The notes under the pieces were generated by a model that saw nothing but the letters and a program-made list of their open reading frames with translations, was not told the DNA's origin and searched no databases. Source: Paracoccus beibuensis (GTDB taxonomy: Bacteria; Pseudomonadota; Alphaproteobacteria; Rhodobacterales; Rhodobacteraceae). From it: a stretch of 43,356 nt of DNA. The stretch is from assembly GCF_026162625.1 (NCBI RefSeq), contig NZ_JAOTBD010000031.1:1-43356 (forward strand), written 5' to 3'. Shown here one piece after another: positions 26,763 through 34,784 of the stretch (the stretch's first letter is position 1; every line of letters starts with the position of its first letter). Both the position numbers and the translations under genes were made by a program.

Positions 26763-27745
26763 CAGTGTTCGCGCAGGTTCTTGGCGGACTGCTTGATGGC
26801 GTCGTATTGCCCCGACTTGCGGAAGCGCCACAGATAGCTGTCAAGGACGGCCCCTGTCGCGATGGGCTGAATGCCGAGGTCATCGAAGCCCCGCGCACCT
26901 GAGGCCACGACGTTGTCGCGGCGCAGAAGCGCCAGCTGGTCGCTGCTGATCGGATTGGTGAACAGCCCGCCGGTCAGCGTCTGCACCACCCCCAGCGCCC
27001 GCGAACCGAAGCTGGCGACGGAAAAGGGAACCCCGACAACGATCTTGCGCCGGTTCGTCGCGTGCAGCACCTGATCGACGATCTGGCGCATCGTCAGGAC
27101 GTCCGGCCCGCCAAGTTCGTAGATGCCCGGTGCGGCCGACCCGTCGGCACCCATCGCGGCGGCGCTGGCCACATCCTCGACATGGACGGGCTGCATGCGG
27201 GTGCGCGCGCCCAGGATCGGCATGATCGGGCCGAGGCGGGTCATGCCGGCAAGGCGGTTGTAGAAGTTGTCGCCCGGTCCGAAGATCACCGAGGGGCGCA
27301 GGATGACCGCATCCGGGCGATGCTGCAGGACCGCAGCCTCTCCGCGCGACTTCGACGCGATATAGGCGCTGGCGGAATTGACGTCGATCCCGAGGCCCGA
27401 GATGTGGACCAGCCGCGTCACGCCCATCTCGGCCGACAGGCGCGCGATGTTCTCGGCGCCATCCTCGAAGACGGTCTTGAAGGTGCTCTTGCCCCGGGGC
27501 GTCAGGATGTTCACGCAGTTGACGGCGGCATCGGCACCCGACAGGGCGGCTCGGACCGACAGTTCGTCGCGGATGTTGCACATGACGGGCATGACCTGGC
27601 CAACGACACCATAGGTCCGGGTGAACAGCGCCTCGTCGGGGCGGCGCACCGCGATCCGCACGCGCCAGCCTTCCTTGGCCATCAGCCGGGCCACCTGCCG
27701 GCCGACAAAGCCCGATCCGCCGAAGATCGTGACCAGTTTCGCCAT
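26762..27745 (-). CDS. Complex I NDUFA9 subunit family protein (atypical SDR)
   Basis: 327 residues. The N-terminal Rossmann motif is [20 protein letters not shown]. It continues with [20 protein letters not shown] and [20 protein letters not shown], characteristic of the NDUFA9-like atypical SDR group that lacks a normal YxxxK site. In mitochondria and some alphaproteobacteria (Paracoccus) such a protein binds NADPH and is linked to respiratory complex I; here that is inferred from family membership only. GCCTCCTTGAATG-like complement upstream gives an AGGAGGC RBS near 27755. It is coupled to uppP by an ATGA overlap. Confidence 0.85.
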   Translation of the reverse strand: MAKLVTIFGGSGFVGRQVARLMAKEGWRVRIAVRRPDEALFTRTYGVVGQVMPVMCNIRDELSVRAALSGADAAVNCVNILTPRGKSTFKTVFEDGAENIARLSAEMGVTRLVHISGLGIDVNSASAYIASKSRGEAAVLQHRPDAVILRPSVIFGPGDNFYNRLAGMTRLGPIMPILGARTRMQPVHVEDVASAAAMGADGSAAPGIYELGGPDVLTMRQIVDQVLHATNRRKIVVGVPFSVASFGSRALGVVQTLTGGLFTNPISSDQLALLRRDNVVASGARGFDDLGIQPIATGAVLDSYLWRFRKSGQYDAIKQSAKNLREH

Positions 27746-27897
27746 GGGCGTCTCGCCTCCTTGAATGCGCAGAATACCGGGCGATCCTTACCCAAGCCGC
27801 CCGCCTGCGGCAAGGCGCAGCGGGGTCGCAGCGGTGCGCTGTCACGACGCTGTCCCCGGTCGATGCAAAATCTGTCAAAAAACTTGCACGATCCCCA

Positions 27898-27926
27898 TTG
27901 ACGGCCCCCGACGCTCGCTTTAATCA
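27898..27926 (+). promoter_or_regulatory. Sigma-70-type promoter of tRNA-Leu
   Basis: TTGACG (27898-27903), 17-base spacer, TAATCA (27921-27926). Transcription would start near 27933, ten bases before the mature tRNA. Confidence 0.65.
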
Positions 27927-27942
27927 GCCGCTCACACCACCT

Positions 27943-28027
27943 GCCCAGGTGGCGGAATTGGTAGACGCGCACGGTTCAGGTCCGTGTGCCGCAAGGCGTG
28001 GAGGTTCGAGTCCTCTCCTGGGCACCA
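27943..28027 (+). tRNA. tRNA-Leu (anticodon CAG)
   Basis: 85 bases with encoded CCA. The acceptor stem GCCCAGG pairs with CCTGGGC. The D-loop includes GGAATTGGTAGAC, the anticodon stem-loop is CACGG-TTCAGGT-CCGTG with anticodon CAG, the long class II variable arm (TGCCGCAAGGCGT) is typical of leucine, and the T-arm is GAGGTTCGAGTCCTC. It has its own promoter and terminator. I saw no integrase or duplicated 3' end suggesting use as an attachment site. Confidence 0.97.
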
Positions 28028-28033
28028 AGAAAC

Positions 28034-28063
28034 ACCCCCGGCCGCAAGGCTCGGGGGTTTTTC
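28034..28063 (+). terminator. Rho-independent terminator after tRNA-Leu
   Basis: ACCCCCG and CGGGGGT arms enclose an 11-base loop that can itself pair (GCC/GGC), followed by TTTTTC. It starts seven bases after the tRNA. Confidence 0.85.
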
Positions 28064-28174
28064 TTTGTCCGCGTGCCGGGTCAGCCCGGCATCGCGTCAT
28101 TTTCACTGGATAGGCGTGCCGGTTTCTGGTCAGAGAGACGCCAGACAGCGCGGCACCCAATGGCAGGACAGGCG

Positions 28175-28789
28175 ATGAGCATCCATCTGTATCCCAACGA
28201 TCTTCCCGACGACCTGGAGCTTGGCGCCGTGGTCGCCATCGACACCGAGACGATGGGGCTCGACCCGCGCCGCGACCGGCTGTGCCTGGTGCAGCTGTCG
28301 GGCGGCGACGGAGAGGCGCACCTGGTCCAGATCGACCGCGGCCAGACCGAGGCGCCGAACCTGACACGCCTGCTGACCGACCCCAAGGTGCTGAAGCTGT
28401 TCCATTTCGGCCGCTTCGACGTCGCCGCGCTGGAAAACGCGTTCGGCGTCGTGACGTCCCCGGTCTGGTGCACCAAGATCGCGTCGAAGCTGGTGCGGAC
28501 CTTCACCGACCGGCACGGGCTGAAGTACCTGCTGAACGAGCTTGTCGGCGTCGATGTCAGCAAGCAGCAGCAGACCAGCGATTGGGGCGCGCCTGACCTG
28601 ACGGACGCGCAGCTGGAATACGCGGCGTCCGACGTGCTGCACCTGCACAAGCTGAAGGACGCCCTGGAGGAACGCCTCAAGCGCGAGAACCGGCTGGGCC
28701 TGGCGCAGGCCTGCTTTGACTTTCTGCCCGCGCGTGCCCATCTGGACCTGCTGGGCTGGGGCGACGACAACGACATCTTCCGGCACTGA
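28175..28789 (+). CDS. rnd: Ribonuclease D-like 3'-5' exonuclease (DEDDy, single domain)
   Basis: 204 residues, much shorter than the ~375-residue E. coli RNase D because the HRDC domains are missing. The DEDD motifs are visible: AIDTETMGLDP (Asp/Glu of ExoI), LFHFGRFDVAAL (ExoII) and LEYAASDVLHL (ExoIII, Tyr type). WGAPDLTDAQLEYAASDV is the strongly conserved C-terminal half. The probable role is trimming tRNA or other RNA 3' ends; its position 148 bases after a tRNA gene is suggestive only. The start at 28175 has AGGACAGG just upstream. Compact versions of this kind are common in alphaproteobacteria. Confidence 0.87.
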   Translation: MSIHLYPNDLPDDLELGAVVAIDTETMGLDPRRDRLCLVQLSGGDGEAHLVQIDRGQTEAPNLTRLLTDPKVLKLFHFGRFDVAALENAFGVVTSPVWCTKIASKLVRTFTDRHGLKYLLNELVGVDVSKQQQTSDWGAPDLTDAQLEYAASDVLHLHKLKDALEERLKRENRLGLAQACFDFLPARAHLDLLGWGDDNDIFRH

Positions 28790-28847
28790 GCCGGGGCCGG
28801 TCGGCCCCCCCCCAGGGGAAATACGCAGACCAGAGCAGGAGCAGGGC

Positions 28848-29792
28848 GTGGCGGATTACATCAAGACGGCGCGGCGGGTGATCGCCGACGAGGTGACCGG
28901 GCTTCAGGCATTATCGGCGGCCTTGGGTGACGAGTTTTCCCGCGCGATCGAGATGATCCTGGCCGTGCGGGGCCGAGTGATCGTGTCCGGCATGGGCAAG
29001 TCCGGCCATGTCGGCCGCAAGATCGCGGCGACGCTGGCATCGACGGGGACGCCCGCGCAGTTCGTGCACCCGGCCGAGGCCAGCCACGGCGACCTGGGCA
29101 TGGTGACCGAGGCCGACCTGGCGCTGGTCCTGTCCAACAGCGGCGAGACGCCGGAACTGGCGGACCTGATCGCCCATACGCGCAGGTTCCGCATTCCGCT
29201 GATCGGGGTGGCCGCGCGGCCGCAGTCGACGCTGATGCGGCAGGCGGACCTCGGGCTTCGGCTGCCTGCCGCGCCCGAGGCCTGCGGGAACGGGATCGTG
29301 CCCACGACCTCGACCACGATGACGCTGGCGCTTGGCGACGCCCTCGCCATCGCCCTGATGGAGCATCGCCAGTTCACGCCCGAACATTTCCGCACCTTCC
29401 ATCCGGGCGGCAAGCTGGGCGCGCTGCTGGCCAAGGTCGGCGACCTGATGCACCGCGACATGCCGCTGGTGCCCCAGGACGCGCCCATGTCCGAGGCGCT
29501 GCTGATCATCAGCCAGAAGGGCTATGGCGTAACGGGCGTAGTGGATGCCGCGGGCGCGCTGGTCGGCATCATCACCGACGGCGACCTTCGGCGCCACATG
29601 GAAGGCCTGCTGGGACACAAGGCCGCCGAAGTCATGACCCGCGCGCCCCGGACCATCGCCCCCGGCGCCCTGGCCGAGGCTGCCCTGGCGCAGATGCAGG
29701 ACCGCAAGATCACCTGCCTGTTTGCGGTCGAAGACGGGCGCCCGTCGGGCATCCTGCATATCCACGACTGCCTGCGCGCCGGCCTGGTCTGA
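28848..29792 (+). CDS. kdsD: Arabinose-5-phosphate isomerase (KdsD/KpsF)
   Basis: 314 residues. The SIS domain has VIVSGMGKSGHVGRKIAATL and VLSNSGETPELADL, with HPAEASHGDLGMV and FHPGGKLGALL as KdsD hallmarks. Two C-terminal CBS domains follow (VGDLMHRDMPLV, VGIITDGDLRRHME, and EVMTRAPRTI to the end). It interconverts ribulose-5-P and arabinose-5-P, the first step to the LPS sugar Kdo. The start is GTG at 28848, with AGGAGCAGGG in front. A run of nine C lies about 35 bases upstream. It leads the lptC-lptA-lptB genes, tying Kdo synthesis to LPS transport. Confidence 0.92.
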   Translation: MADYIKTARRVIADEVTGLQALSAALGDEFSRAIEMILAVRGRVIVSGMGKSGHVGRKIAATLASTGTPAQFVHPAEASHGDLGMVTEADLALVLSNSGETPELADLIAHTRRFRIPLIGVAARPQSTLMRQADLGLRLPAAPEACGNGIVPTTSTTMTLALGDALAIALMEHRQFTPEHFRTFHPGGKLGALLAKVGDLMHRDMPLVPQDAPMSEALLIISQKGYGVTGVVDAAGALVGIITDGDLRRHMEGLLGHKAAEVMTRAPRTIAPGALAEAALAQMQDRKITCLFAVEDGRPSGILHIHDCLRAGLV

Positions 29793-29795
29793 GCC

Positions 29796-30371
29796 ATGAC
29801 GCGCACGCGCATCGTCCGCTGGCTGAGGGTGCTGCTGCCGCTGGTGGCGCTGGCGATGCTGTCGACGATGTTCCTGTTCTCTCGCCGGTCCACGACCGAA
29901 TCGCAGATCCCCTATGTCCAGGTCGATGCCGAGGCCGCAGCGCGCGAAGGGCGGATCGTGGCCCCCGAATACAGCGCCGTCACCGATGACGGCGCGACGC
30001 TGTCCTTGCGCGCGGCGCGGGCGACTCCCGCTGTCGGCGGGGGGACGGCGGGCGACCTGCGGCTGGACTGGCGGCGGCCTGACGGGCTGACCGCCGACCT
30101 GATCGCGCCGACGGGAGCAATTGCCGACGACCGCGTGCGCCTGGAGGGCGGTGTCGAGATGACCACCTCGTCGGGGTGGACGCTCCGCTCGGCGCAAATC
30201 GAGGCCGCGACCGACCGTTCGGTCATCACCGCCGACGATGGCGTCCAGGCGGAAGCCCCCTTCGGGCGGATCGAGGCGGGCCGGATGCGGCTGGAACCCG
30301 CAGAGACCGAGGCCGAGGATTCGGCGATCTTGAATTTCTCGGACGGCGTGCGTCTGATATACCAGCCCTGA
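29796..30371 (+). CDS. lptC: LPS export protein LptC
   Basis: 191 residues. A basic N-terminus and one membrane helix (LLPLVALAMLSTMFLFSRRS) are followed by a periplasmic beta-jellyroll domain (REGRIVAPEYSAVTDDGATL, ending ILNFSDGVRLIYQP). It connects the inner-membrane LptBFG complex to periplasmic LptA in the LPS bridge. Sequence conservation in the family is low; the call rests on topology, the SRRS...YVQV pattern and the position between kdsD and lptA. The start is three bases after the kdsD stop. Confidence 0.8.
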   Translation: MTRTRIVRWLRVLLPLVALAMLSTMFLFSRRSTTESQIPYVQVDAEAAAREGRIVAPEYSAVTDDGATLSLRAARATPAVGGGTAGDLRLDWRRPDGLTADLIAPTGAIADDRVRLEGGVEMTTSSGWTLRSAQIEAATDRSVITADDGVQAEAPFGRIEAGRMRLEPAETEAEDSAILNFSDGVRLIYQP

Positions 30372-30399
30372 CCCATCCTTCCGAACCCGAGGCCCGACC

Positions 30400-30879
30400 A
30401 TGCTGCGTCCCCTGATGATCGCCCTTCTGCTGACTGCCGCCGGGCCTGCGCTGGCCCAGGGCGTAGCCTTCGGGGGCATGCGCGCCGACACCTCGGCCCC
30501 GGTCGAGGTGTCGGCCGACAACCTGTCCGTCAACCAGTCCGACGGCAGCGCGCTGTTCACCGGCAATGTGGTGATCGGGCAGGGAGAGATGCGGCTGTCC
30601 GCCGATGAGGTCACGGTGGAATACGCCGCCGGCGGGCAGGAACGGATCAGGTCGCTGACGGCCGTCGGCAGCGTGACGCTGGTTTCGGGCGAGGACGCGG
30701 CCGAGGCCGGGCAGGCGGTCTATGACGTCGATGCGGGCAGCGTCGTGCTGACCGGCGACGTGCTGCTGACGCAGGGCCAGAACGTTCTGTCGGGCGACCG
30801 GGTGACGGTCGATCTGGCCAGCGGGTCGGCGCAGGTGCAGGGGCGGGTCCGGTCGGTGCTGCAGCCGGGCGGCAATTGA
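30400..30879 (+). CDS. lptA: LPS transport periplasmic protein LptA
   Basis: 159 residues. A signal peptide (ALLLTAAGPALAQG) is followed by an OstA-type beta-jellyroll: VEVSADNLSVNQSDGSALFT, GNVVIGQGEMRLSADEVTVE, VLTGDVLLTQGQNVLSGDRV. It forms the periplasmic bridge that carries LPS to LptDE. Its stop shares a base with the lptB start (TGATG). The length and domain are normal for the family. Confidence 0.9.
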   Translation: MLRPLMIALLLTAAGPALAQGVAFGGMRADTSAPVEVSADNLSVNQSDGSALFTGNVVIGQGEMRLSADEVTVEYAAGGQERIRSLTAVGSVTLVSGEDAAEAGQAVYDVDAGSVVLTGDVLLTQGQNVLSGDRVTVDLASGSAQVQGRVRSVLQPGGN

Positions 30880-31610
30880 TGGCCGGCCAGGGTCTGGACG
30901 TCCGCGGGCTGCGCAAGTCCTATCGCAACCGGCCGGTCATCCGCGACGTCTCGGTCAGCCTGCAGCGAGGCGAGGTCGTGGCCCTGCTGGGGCCCAACGG
31001 GTCCGGCAAGACGACCTGCTTCTACTGCATCGCCGGGCTGGTCACGCCCGATGCGGGGCAGGTGCTGATCGACGGGCAGGACGCCACGCGCCTGCCGATG
31101 TTCCGCCGTGCCCGCATGGGCATCGGCTATCTGCCGCAGGAGATGTCGATCTTTCGCGGCCTGACGGTCGAACAGAACATCATGGCCGTGCTGGAGGTCG
31201 CGTTGGACGACGCGCGCCACCGCCGCGACCGGCTGGAGGAGCTGCTGGGCGATTTCTCGATCACGCATCTGCGCAGCGCGCCCGCGCTGGCGTTGTCGGG
31301 AGGCGAACGCCGCCGGGCCGAGATCGCGCGCTGCCTGGCATCGGACCCCGGCTTCCTGCTCTTGGACGAGCCCTTCGCAGGCGTCGATCCCATCGCCGTG
31401 GGGGAAATCCGCACGCTGGTCCACGCGCTGAAATCGCGCGGCATCGGCGTCCTGATCACCGACCACAACGTGCGCGAGACCCTGGGCATCGTCGACCGCG
31501 CCTATATCCTGCATGACGGGCACGTCCTCATGTCCGGCACGACCGAGCAGATCGTCGCCGATCCCAAGGTCCGCGAGGTCTATCTGGGCGAAGGCTTCCG
31601 GATGGTGTGA
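30879..31610 (+). CDS. lptB: LPS export ABC transporter ATP-binding protein LptB
   Basis: 243 residues. Walker A GPNGSGKTT is at residues 38-46. The Q-loop is YLPQEMSIFRGLTVEQNI, typical of LptB; the signature is LALSGGERRRAEIARCL, Walker B is FLLLDEPFAGVDPIA and the switch is LITDHNVRETL. It powers extraction of LPS from the inner membrane with LptFG, which are not in the window. The ATG at 30879 is preferred to the TTG one codon earlier. In many proteobacteria rpoN follows lptB; here hpf follows directly. Confidence 0.95.
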   Translation: MAGQGLDVRGLRKSYRNRPVIRDVSVSLQRGEVVALLGPNGSGKTTCFYCIAGLVTPDAGQVLIDGQDATRLPMFRRARMGIGYLPQEMSIFRGLTVEQNIMAVLEVALDDARHRRDRLEELLGDFSITHLRSAPALALSGGERRRAEIARCLASDPGFLLLDEPFAGVDPIAVGEIRTLVHALKSRGIGVLITDHNVRETLGIVDRAYILHDGHVLMSGTTEQIVADPKVREVYLGEGFRMV

Positions 31611-31771
31611 CAACACGCCCATCACGCAGACGTGCGCCCCGTTGACAGAACCGTTCGCCTGTCACCAAATTGATAAATGCGGGCGCTGACAGGCCCCGCG
31701 AACCCCGTTCCGCCCAGACCGGCCTTAAGACGGGCAGGCGCGGTCGGACGGGCAACCGGAGAGGAAAGACG

Positions 31772-32347
31772 ATGCGCTATACCATCAGCGGAAAACACAT
31801 CGACGTCGGAGATGCGCTGAGCACGCATGTGAAGACCGACCTGGGCGAGACGATCGAGAAGTACTCGCAGCGCCCCACGGATGCGACGGTGACCTTTTCC
31901 AAGGACGCGCATCAGTTCATGTGCGACGCGGTGGTGCACCTGTCCACGGGCCTGAACGTGCAGGCGCGGGGCTCTGCGACGGACATCTATGCCTCGTTCG
32001 AGGCCTGCCGCGAGAAGATGGACAAGCAACTGCGGCGCTACAAGCGCCGTCTCAAGGATCACCACAAGGAACGCGCCGAGCCTGTTGTCTTCGGCGAAGC
32101 CGGCAGCTATGTGCTGGCCGCTGACGAGGATGCTTGGGAATCGCAGGACGACAGCCTGCAGCCGATCATCATCGCGGAAATGGCAAGCCGGGTCCCGACC
32201 CTGTCGGTGGGGGACGCGGTCATGCAGATGGAGCTTTCGGGAACGCCGCTTCTGGTGTTCCGCAACGAGAAACATGGCGGCGTCAATGTCGTCCACCGCC
32301 GCGATGACGGCAATGTGGGCTGGATCGATCCGCGCGGAAACGGCTGA
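31772..32347 (+). CDS. hpf: Ribosome hibernation promoting factor, long form
   Basis: 191 residues. The N-terminal S30AE domain (MRYTISGKHIDVGDALSTHV, ACREKMDKQLRRYKRRLKDH) is joined by a linker to a C-terminal dimerisation domain (GTPLLVFRNEKHGGVNVVHR, DDGNVGWIDP). Long HPF alone makes inactive 100S ribosome dimers in stationary phase. The start at 31772 has GAGAGGAAAG upstream. A TTGACA at 31642 may be a -35 element, but no good -10 is paired with it, so the gene may be read partly from lptB. Confidence 0.92.
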   Translation: MRYTISGKHIDVGDALSTHVKTDLGETIEKYSQRPTDATVTFSKDAHQFMCDAVVHLSTGLNVQARGSATDIYASFEACREKMDKQLRRYKRRLKDHHKERAEPVVFGEAGSYVLAADEDAWESQDDSLQPIIIAEMASRVPTLSVGDAVMQMELSGTPLLVFRNEKHGGVNVVHRRDDGNVGWIDPRGNG

Positions 32348-32390
32348 ACCCGCCCGCGCCTGATGCCCCGCTTGATGCGCCGCCCCCGAG

Positions 32391-32407
32391 GGCCCCGATC
32401 CGGGGCC
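32391..32407 (+). other. Stem-loop between hpf and ptsN
   Basis: GGCCCCG-ATC-CGGGGCC, a perfect 7-base GC stem without a following T-run. It could attenuate transcription, protect the hpf mRNA 3' end, or be incidental in GC-rich DNA. Confidence 0.35.
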
Positions 32408-32444
32408 TGTCCGGGGCGGACAGCTTTGGAAAGACGCGACGGAA

Positions 32445-32909
32445 ATGCTATTGAGTGAAATTCTCCGGCCCGGGGCAGTGCGTTCGTTGGGGCAGGTGAC
32501 GTCGAAAAAGCGCCTGTTCCAGGAACTGGCCGAACTGGCGCATGCCGAATACGGTCTGAACGCTTCCGAGGTCCTGGATGCCCTGCAGGAACGCGAAAGC
32601 CTGGGGCCGACGGGCGTGGGCCAGGGCGTGGCCTTGCCGCATGCCCGGCTGCATGGGCTGGACAAAGTGACGGGCCTGTTCCTGCGGCTGGAAAAGCCCT
32701 TGGATTTCGACGCCGTGGACCGTCAGCCGGTGGACCTGATCTTTGCGCTGTTGGCCCCGGAATCGAGCGGGGTGGACCATCTGAAGGCGCTGGCGCTGGT
32801 ATCGCGGACGCTGCGCGACCAGGAACTGCGCGCCAAGCTGCGCGCCAATGGCGATCCGGTCACGTTGCACGCTGTCCTGTCGGCTGCGCAAGGCATCCGT
32901 GCCGCCTGA
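32445..32909 (+). CDS. ptsN: Nitrogen PTS regulatory protein EIIA-Ntr
   Basis: 154 residues, standard PtsN size. The phospho-acceptor His66 lies in VGQGVALPHARLHGLDKV, and the downstream motif is DFDAVDRQPVDLIFALLAPE. It receives phosphate from NPr and regulates potassium, nitrogen and carbon functions by protein contacts. Here it follows hpf as in the classical rpoN region, but rpoN itself is absent. The start at 32445 is the first ATG and gives the normal MLLSEIL-type N-terminus. Confidence 0.92.
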   Translation: MLLSEILRPGAVRSLGQVTSKKRLFQELAELAHAEYGLNASEVLDALQERESLGPTGVGQGVALPHARLHGLDKVTGLFLRLEKPLDFDAVDRQPVDLIFALLAPESSGVDHLKALALVSRTLRDQELRAKLRANGDPVTLHAVLSAAQGIRAA

Positions 32910-32917
32910 CTTGGCGT

Positions 32918-32946
32918 TTGAAATACGTCCGGGGCGGTCCTATATT
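32918..32946 (+). promoter_or_regulatory. Promoter of the small basic protein gene
   Basis: TTGAAA (32918-32923), 17-base spacer, TATATT (32941-32946). This is one of the best sigma-70-type matches in the window, in a sequence where AT-rich words are rare. Transcription would start near 32953, about 22 bases before the start codon. Confidence 0.65.
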
Positions 32947-32974
32947 GGGGTCGTTGACCAGAGGAGGCCCGGAA

Positions 32975-33163
32975 ATGACCAGACATCTTGCCGATCAACC
33001 TCGGATCCGCGGCAACGCGCGCCTGCGCGAATTCCTGCGCCAGGTACGTGCCGAAACGCCGCATCCCGCCACGCTGAGCCTGCAAGCCCGGCCGAAGCAG
33101 CGCACCGAACAGCCGCGCAAGACGGCGGAGTTCCTGCGAATCGCGCGCGGGCTTCAGGCCTGA
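32975..33163 (+). CDS. Small basic protein of unknown function, 62 residues
   Basis: The ATG at 32975 is preceded by GAGGAGG and, further up, by a good promoter. The protein is rich in Arg and Gln (RIRGNARLREFLRQVRAE, ARPKQRTEQPRKTAEFLRIA) with no cysteine and no membrane segment; much of it could be helical. The strong expression signals, basic charge and small size suggest an RNA- or DNA-associated or ribosome-associated role, but no family is recognised and this is only a guess. It stands alone between ptsN and the convergent ilvE. Confidence 0.65.
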   Translation: MTRHLADQPRIRGNARLREFLRQVRAETPHPATLSLQARPKQRTEQPRKTAEFLRIARGLQA

Positions 33164-33170
33164 CATCATG

Positions 33171-33194
33171 AAAAAGGGGCGCCGCGGCACCCCC
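33171..33194 (-). terminator. Terminator of ilvE
   Basis: On the minus strand GGGGTGC-CGCG-GCGCCCC is followed by TTTTT, 40 bases after the ilvE stop. It also lies at the end of the small gene; the T-run is only on the minus strand. Confidence 0.75.
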
Positions 33195-33235
33195 TTCCAG
33201 TTCCGCCTCGGCTTGGACCGGGGCGGTAGGTGCCG

Positions 33236-34105
33236 TCATGCGCGGACCAGCGCCTCGTAGCTTTCGGCCACGTCGCGGGTGATCTGCCCGACCTGGAAGT
33301 GCCAGTCGCCGATCTGGCCCACCGGCGTCACCTCGGCGGCGGTGCCGGTCAGCCAGCATTCCTGGAAGCTTTCCAGTTCGTCCGGCGTGATCCGACGCTC
33401 GTGGACGGTATAGCCCTTGTCCTTCAGCATCTGGATGATCGTTTGGCGGGTGATCCCGTTCAGGAACCTGTCGGCCAGCGGCGTGTGGATCTCGCCGTCC
33501 TTCACGAAGAAGATGTTGGCGCCGGTCGCCTCGGCCACATACCCCTCCCAGTCCATGAACAACGCGTCCGAGCAGCCTTTGGCCTCGGCCGCGTGCTTGG
33601 ACATGGTGCAGATCATGTAGAGACCGGCGGCCTTGGCGGCGGTGGGGATGGTTTCGGGCGACGGGCGCTTCCACGTGGCGACGTCCAGCTTGGCCCCCTG
33701 CCATTTTGCGTCGCCGTAATAGCTGCCCCATTCCCAGGCGCAGACGGCCATGCGGACCGGGTTGCGTGCGGCCGACACGCCCATGTCGGGGCCCGATCCG
33801 CGCCATGCCACCACGCGCACATAGGCGTTCTCGAACCCGTTGGCCTTCAGCACGGCCTCTTTGGCGGCGTCGATCTCCTCGGCGGAATAGGGGATCGGCA
33901 TGTCCAGAAGGCGGCCCGATTCGATCAGGCGCAGCGAATGCTCGTGGCTCTTGAAGATCTTGCCGTTGTAGCACCGCTCACCCTCGAAGACCGAACTGGC
34001 ATAGTGCAGCGCGTGGGTCAGGATATGCACCTGTGCGTCGCGCCAGTCGACCAGTTCCCCGTCCATCCAGATCTTGCCGTCGCGATCGTCGTAAGCCGCC
34101 GTCAT
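33236..34105 (-). CDS. ilvE: Branched-chain amino acid aminotransferase
   Basis: 289 residues from Met at 34105. Class IV aminotransferase: HALHYASSVFEGERCY at the N-terminus, PLP-binding Lys158 in ETIPTAAKAAGLYM, DWEGYVAEATGANIFFVKDG and GITRQTIIQMLKDKGY. It catalyses the last step of Val/Leu/Ile synthesis and the first step of their breakdown. The start with GGAG six bases upstream is preferred to a Met four codons earlier. Divergent from petP, as in Rhodobacter/Paracoccus. Confidence 0.93.
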   Translation of the reverse strand: MTAAYDDRDGKIWMDGELVDWRDAQVHILTHALHYASSVFEGERCYNGKIFKSHEHSLRLIESGRLLDMPIPYSAEEIDAAKEAVLKANGFENAYVRVVAWRGSGPDMGVSAARNPVRMAVCAWEWGSYYGDAKWQGAKLDVATWKRPSPETIPTAAKAAGLYMICTMSKHAAEAKGCSDALFMDWEGYVAEATGANIFFVKDGEIHTPLADRFLNGITRQTIIQMLKDKGYTVHERRITPDELESFQECWLTGTAAEVTPVGQIGDWHFQVGQITRDVAESYEALVRA

Positions 34106-34184
34106 GTGTGTCTCCATCCGCCGCCCAAATTTGCGATTCTTGCGTCTGTCAGGGCAGATTTGGCATGTTTGTTACGCAAGGTGC

Positions 34185-34212
34185 TTGACGGCTAGCAATC
34201 GCGGCTTAGAAA
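34185..34212 (+). promoter_or_regulatory. Promoter of petP-petR
   Basis: TTGACG (34185-34190), 16-base spacer, TAGAAA (34207-34212), about 47 bases upstream of the petP start, in the divergent ilvE–petP region. Confidence 0.5.
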
Positions 34213-34258
34213 GTCAACAAGGCTGCCGTATCGAGGCGCGAACTGAAAAGGGGACGGG

Positions 34259-34777
34259 ATGCAGGACAAGGCGCGGATTCAGGCGATGGTGGGCGAGGAT
34301 CTGCTGTTTCTGACCGACGACCAGCTGCGCCGCGGCATCGAGGCGATGTTCTTCGCCTATCGCGCCTTCACCGCTGATCCCGACGCGATTCTGGCCGACA
34401 TGGACTATGGCCGGGCCCATCACCGGGCGCTGCATTTCATCAACCGCGATCCGGGGCTGACGGTGACCTCTCTGCTGGCGGTTCTGGGCGTGACCAAGCA
34501 GTCGCTGAACCGCGTCCTGCGCACCCTGATAGAGGATGGTCTGGTCGACAGCCGCATCGGGCGTCGCGACCGCCGCGAACGCCAGCTGCACCTGACCGCC
34601 ACCGGCACGGCGCTGGAACGCCGGCTGTCCGAGGCGCAGCGGGCGCGCATGCGCGCCGCCTATCGCCGGGCGGGGCCGCAGGCGGTGGCAGGCTTTCGTC
34701 AGGTGCTGGAAGCGATGATGGACCCCGAGACGCGGGCGCAGTATCAGGCCCTGAAGGATCTTTCCGACGACCGCTGA
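34259..34777 (+). CDS. petP: MarR-family regulator, PetP-like
   Basis: 172 residues. The winged-helix DNA-binding core is DPGLTVTSLLAVLGVTKQSL, NRVLRTLIEDGLVDSRIGRR and DRRERQLHLTATG (wing), with helical dimerisation segments on both sides. The symbol is given because a MarR-type gene directly before an OmpR-type response regulator, divergent from ilvE, is the petPR arrangement of Rhodobacter, where PetR is needed for cytochrome bc1 production. The gap to petR is seven bases, so the two are one operon. Ligand and targets here are unknown. Confidence 0.78.
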   Translation: MQDKARIQAMVGEDLLFLTDDQLRRGIEAMFFAYRAFTADPDAILADMDYGRAHHRALHFINRDPGLTVTSLLAVLGVTKQSLNRVLRTLIEDGLVDSRIGRRDRRERQLHLTATGTALERRLSEAQRARMRAAYRRAGPQAVAGFRQVLEAMMDPETRAQYQALKDLSDDR

Positions 34778-34784
34778 GGCCCCC

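Noticed and set aside
27943..28027. tRNA-Leu as integration site of a genomic island
   Set aside because: No integrase, no repeated tRNA 3' end and only housekeeping genes follow.
31642..31671. Promoter of hpf from the TTGACA at 31642
   Set aside because: No acceptable -10 at 16-18 bases; kept only as a remark in the hpf entry.
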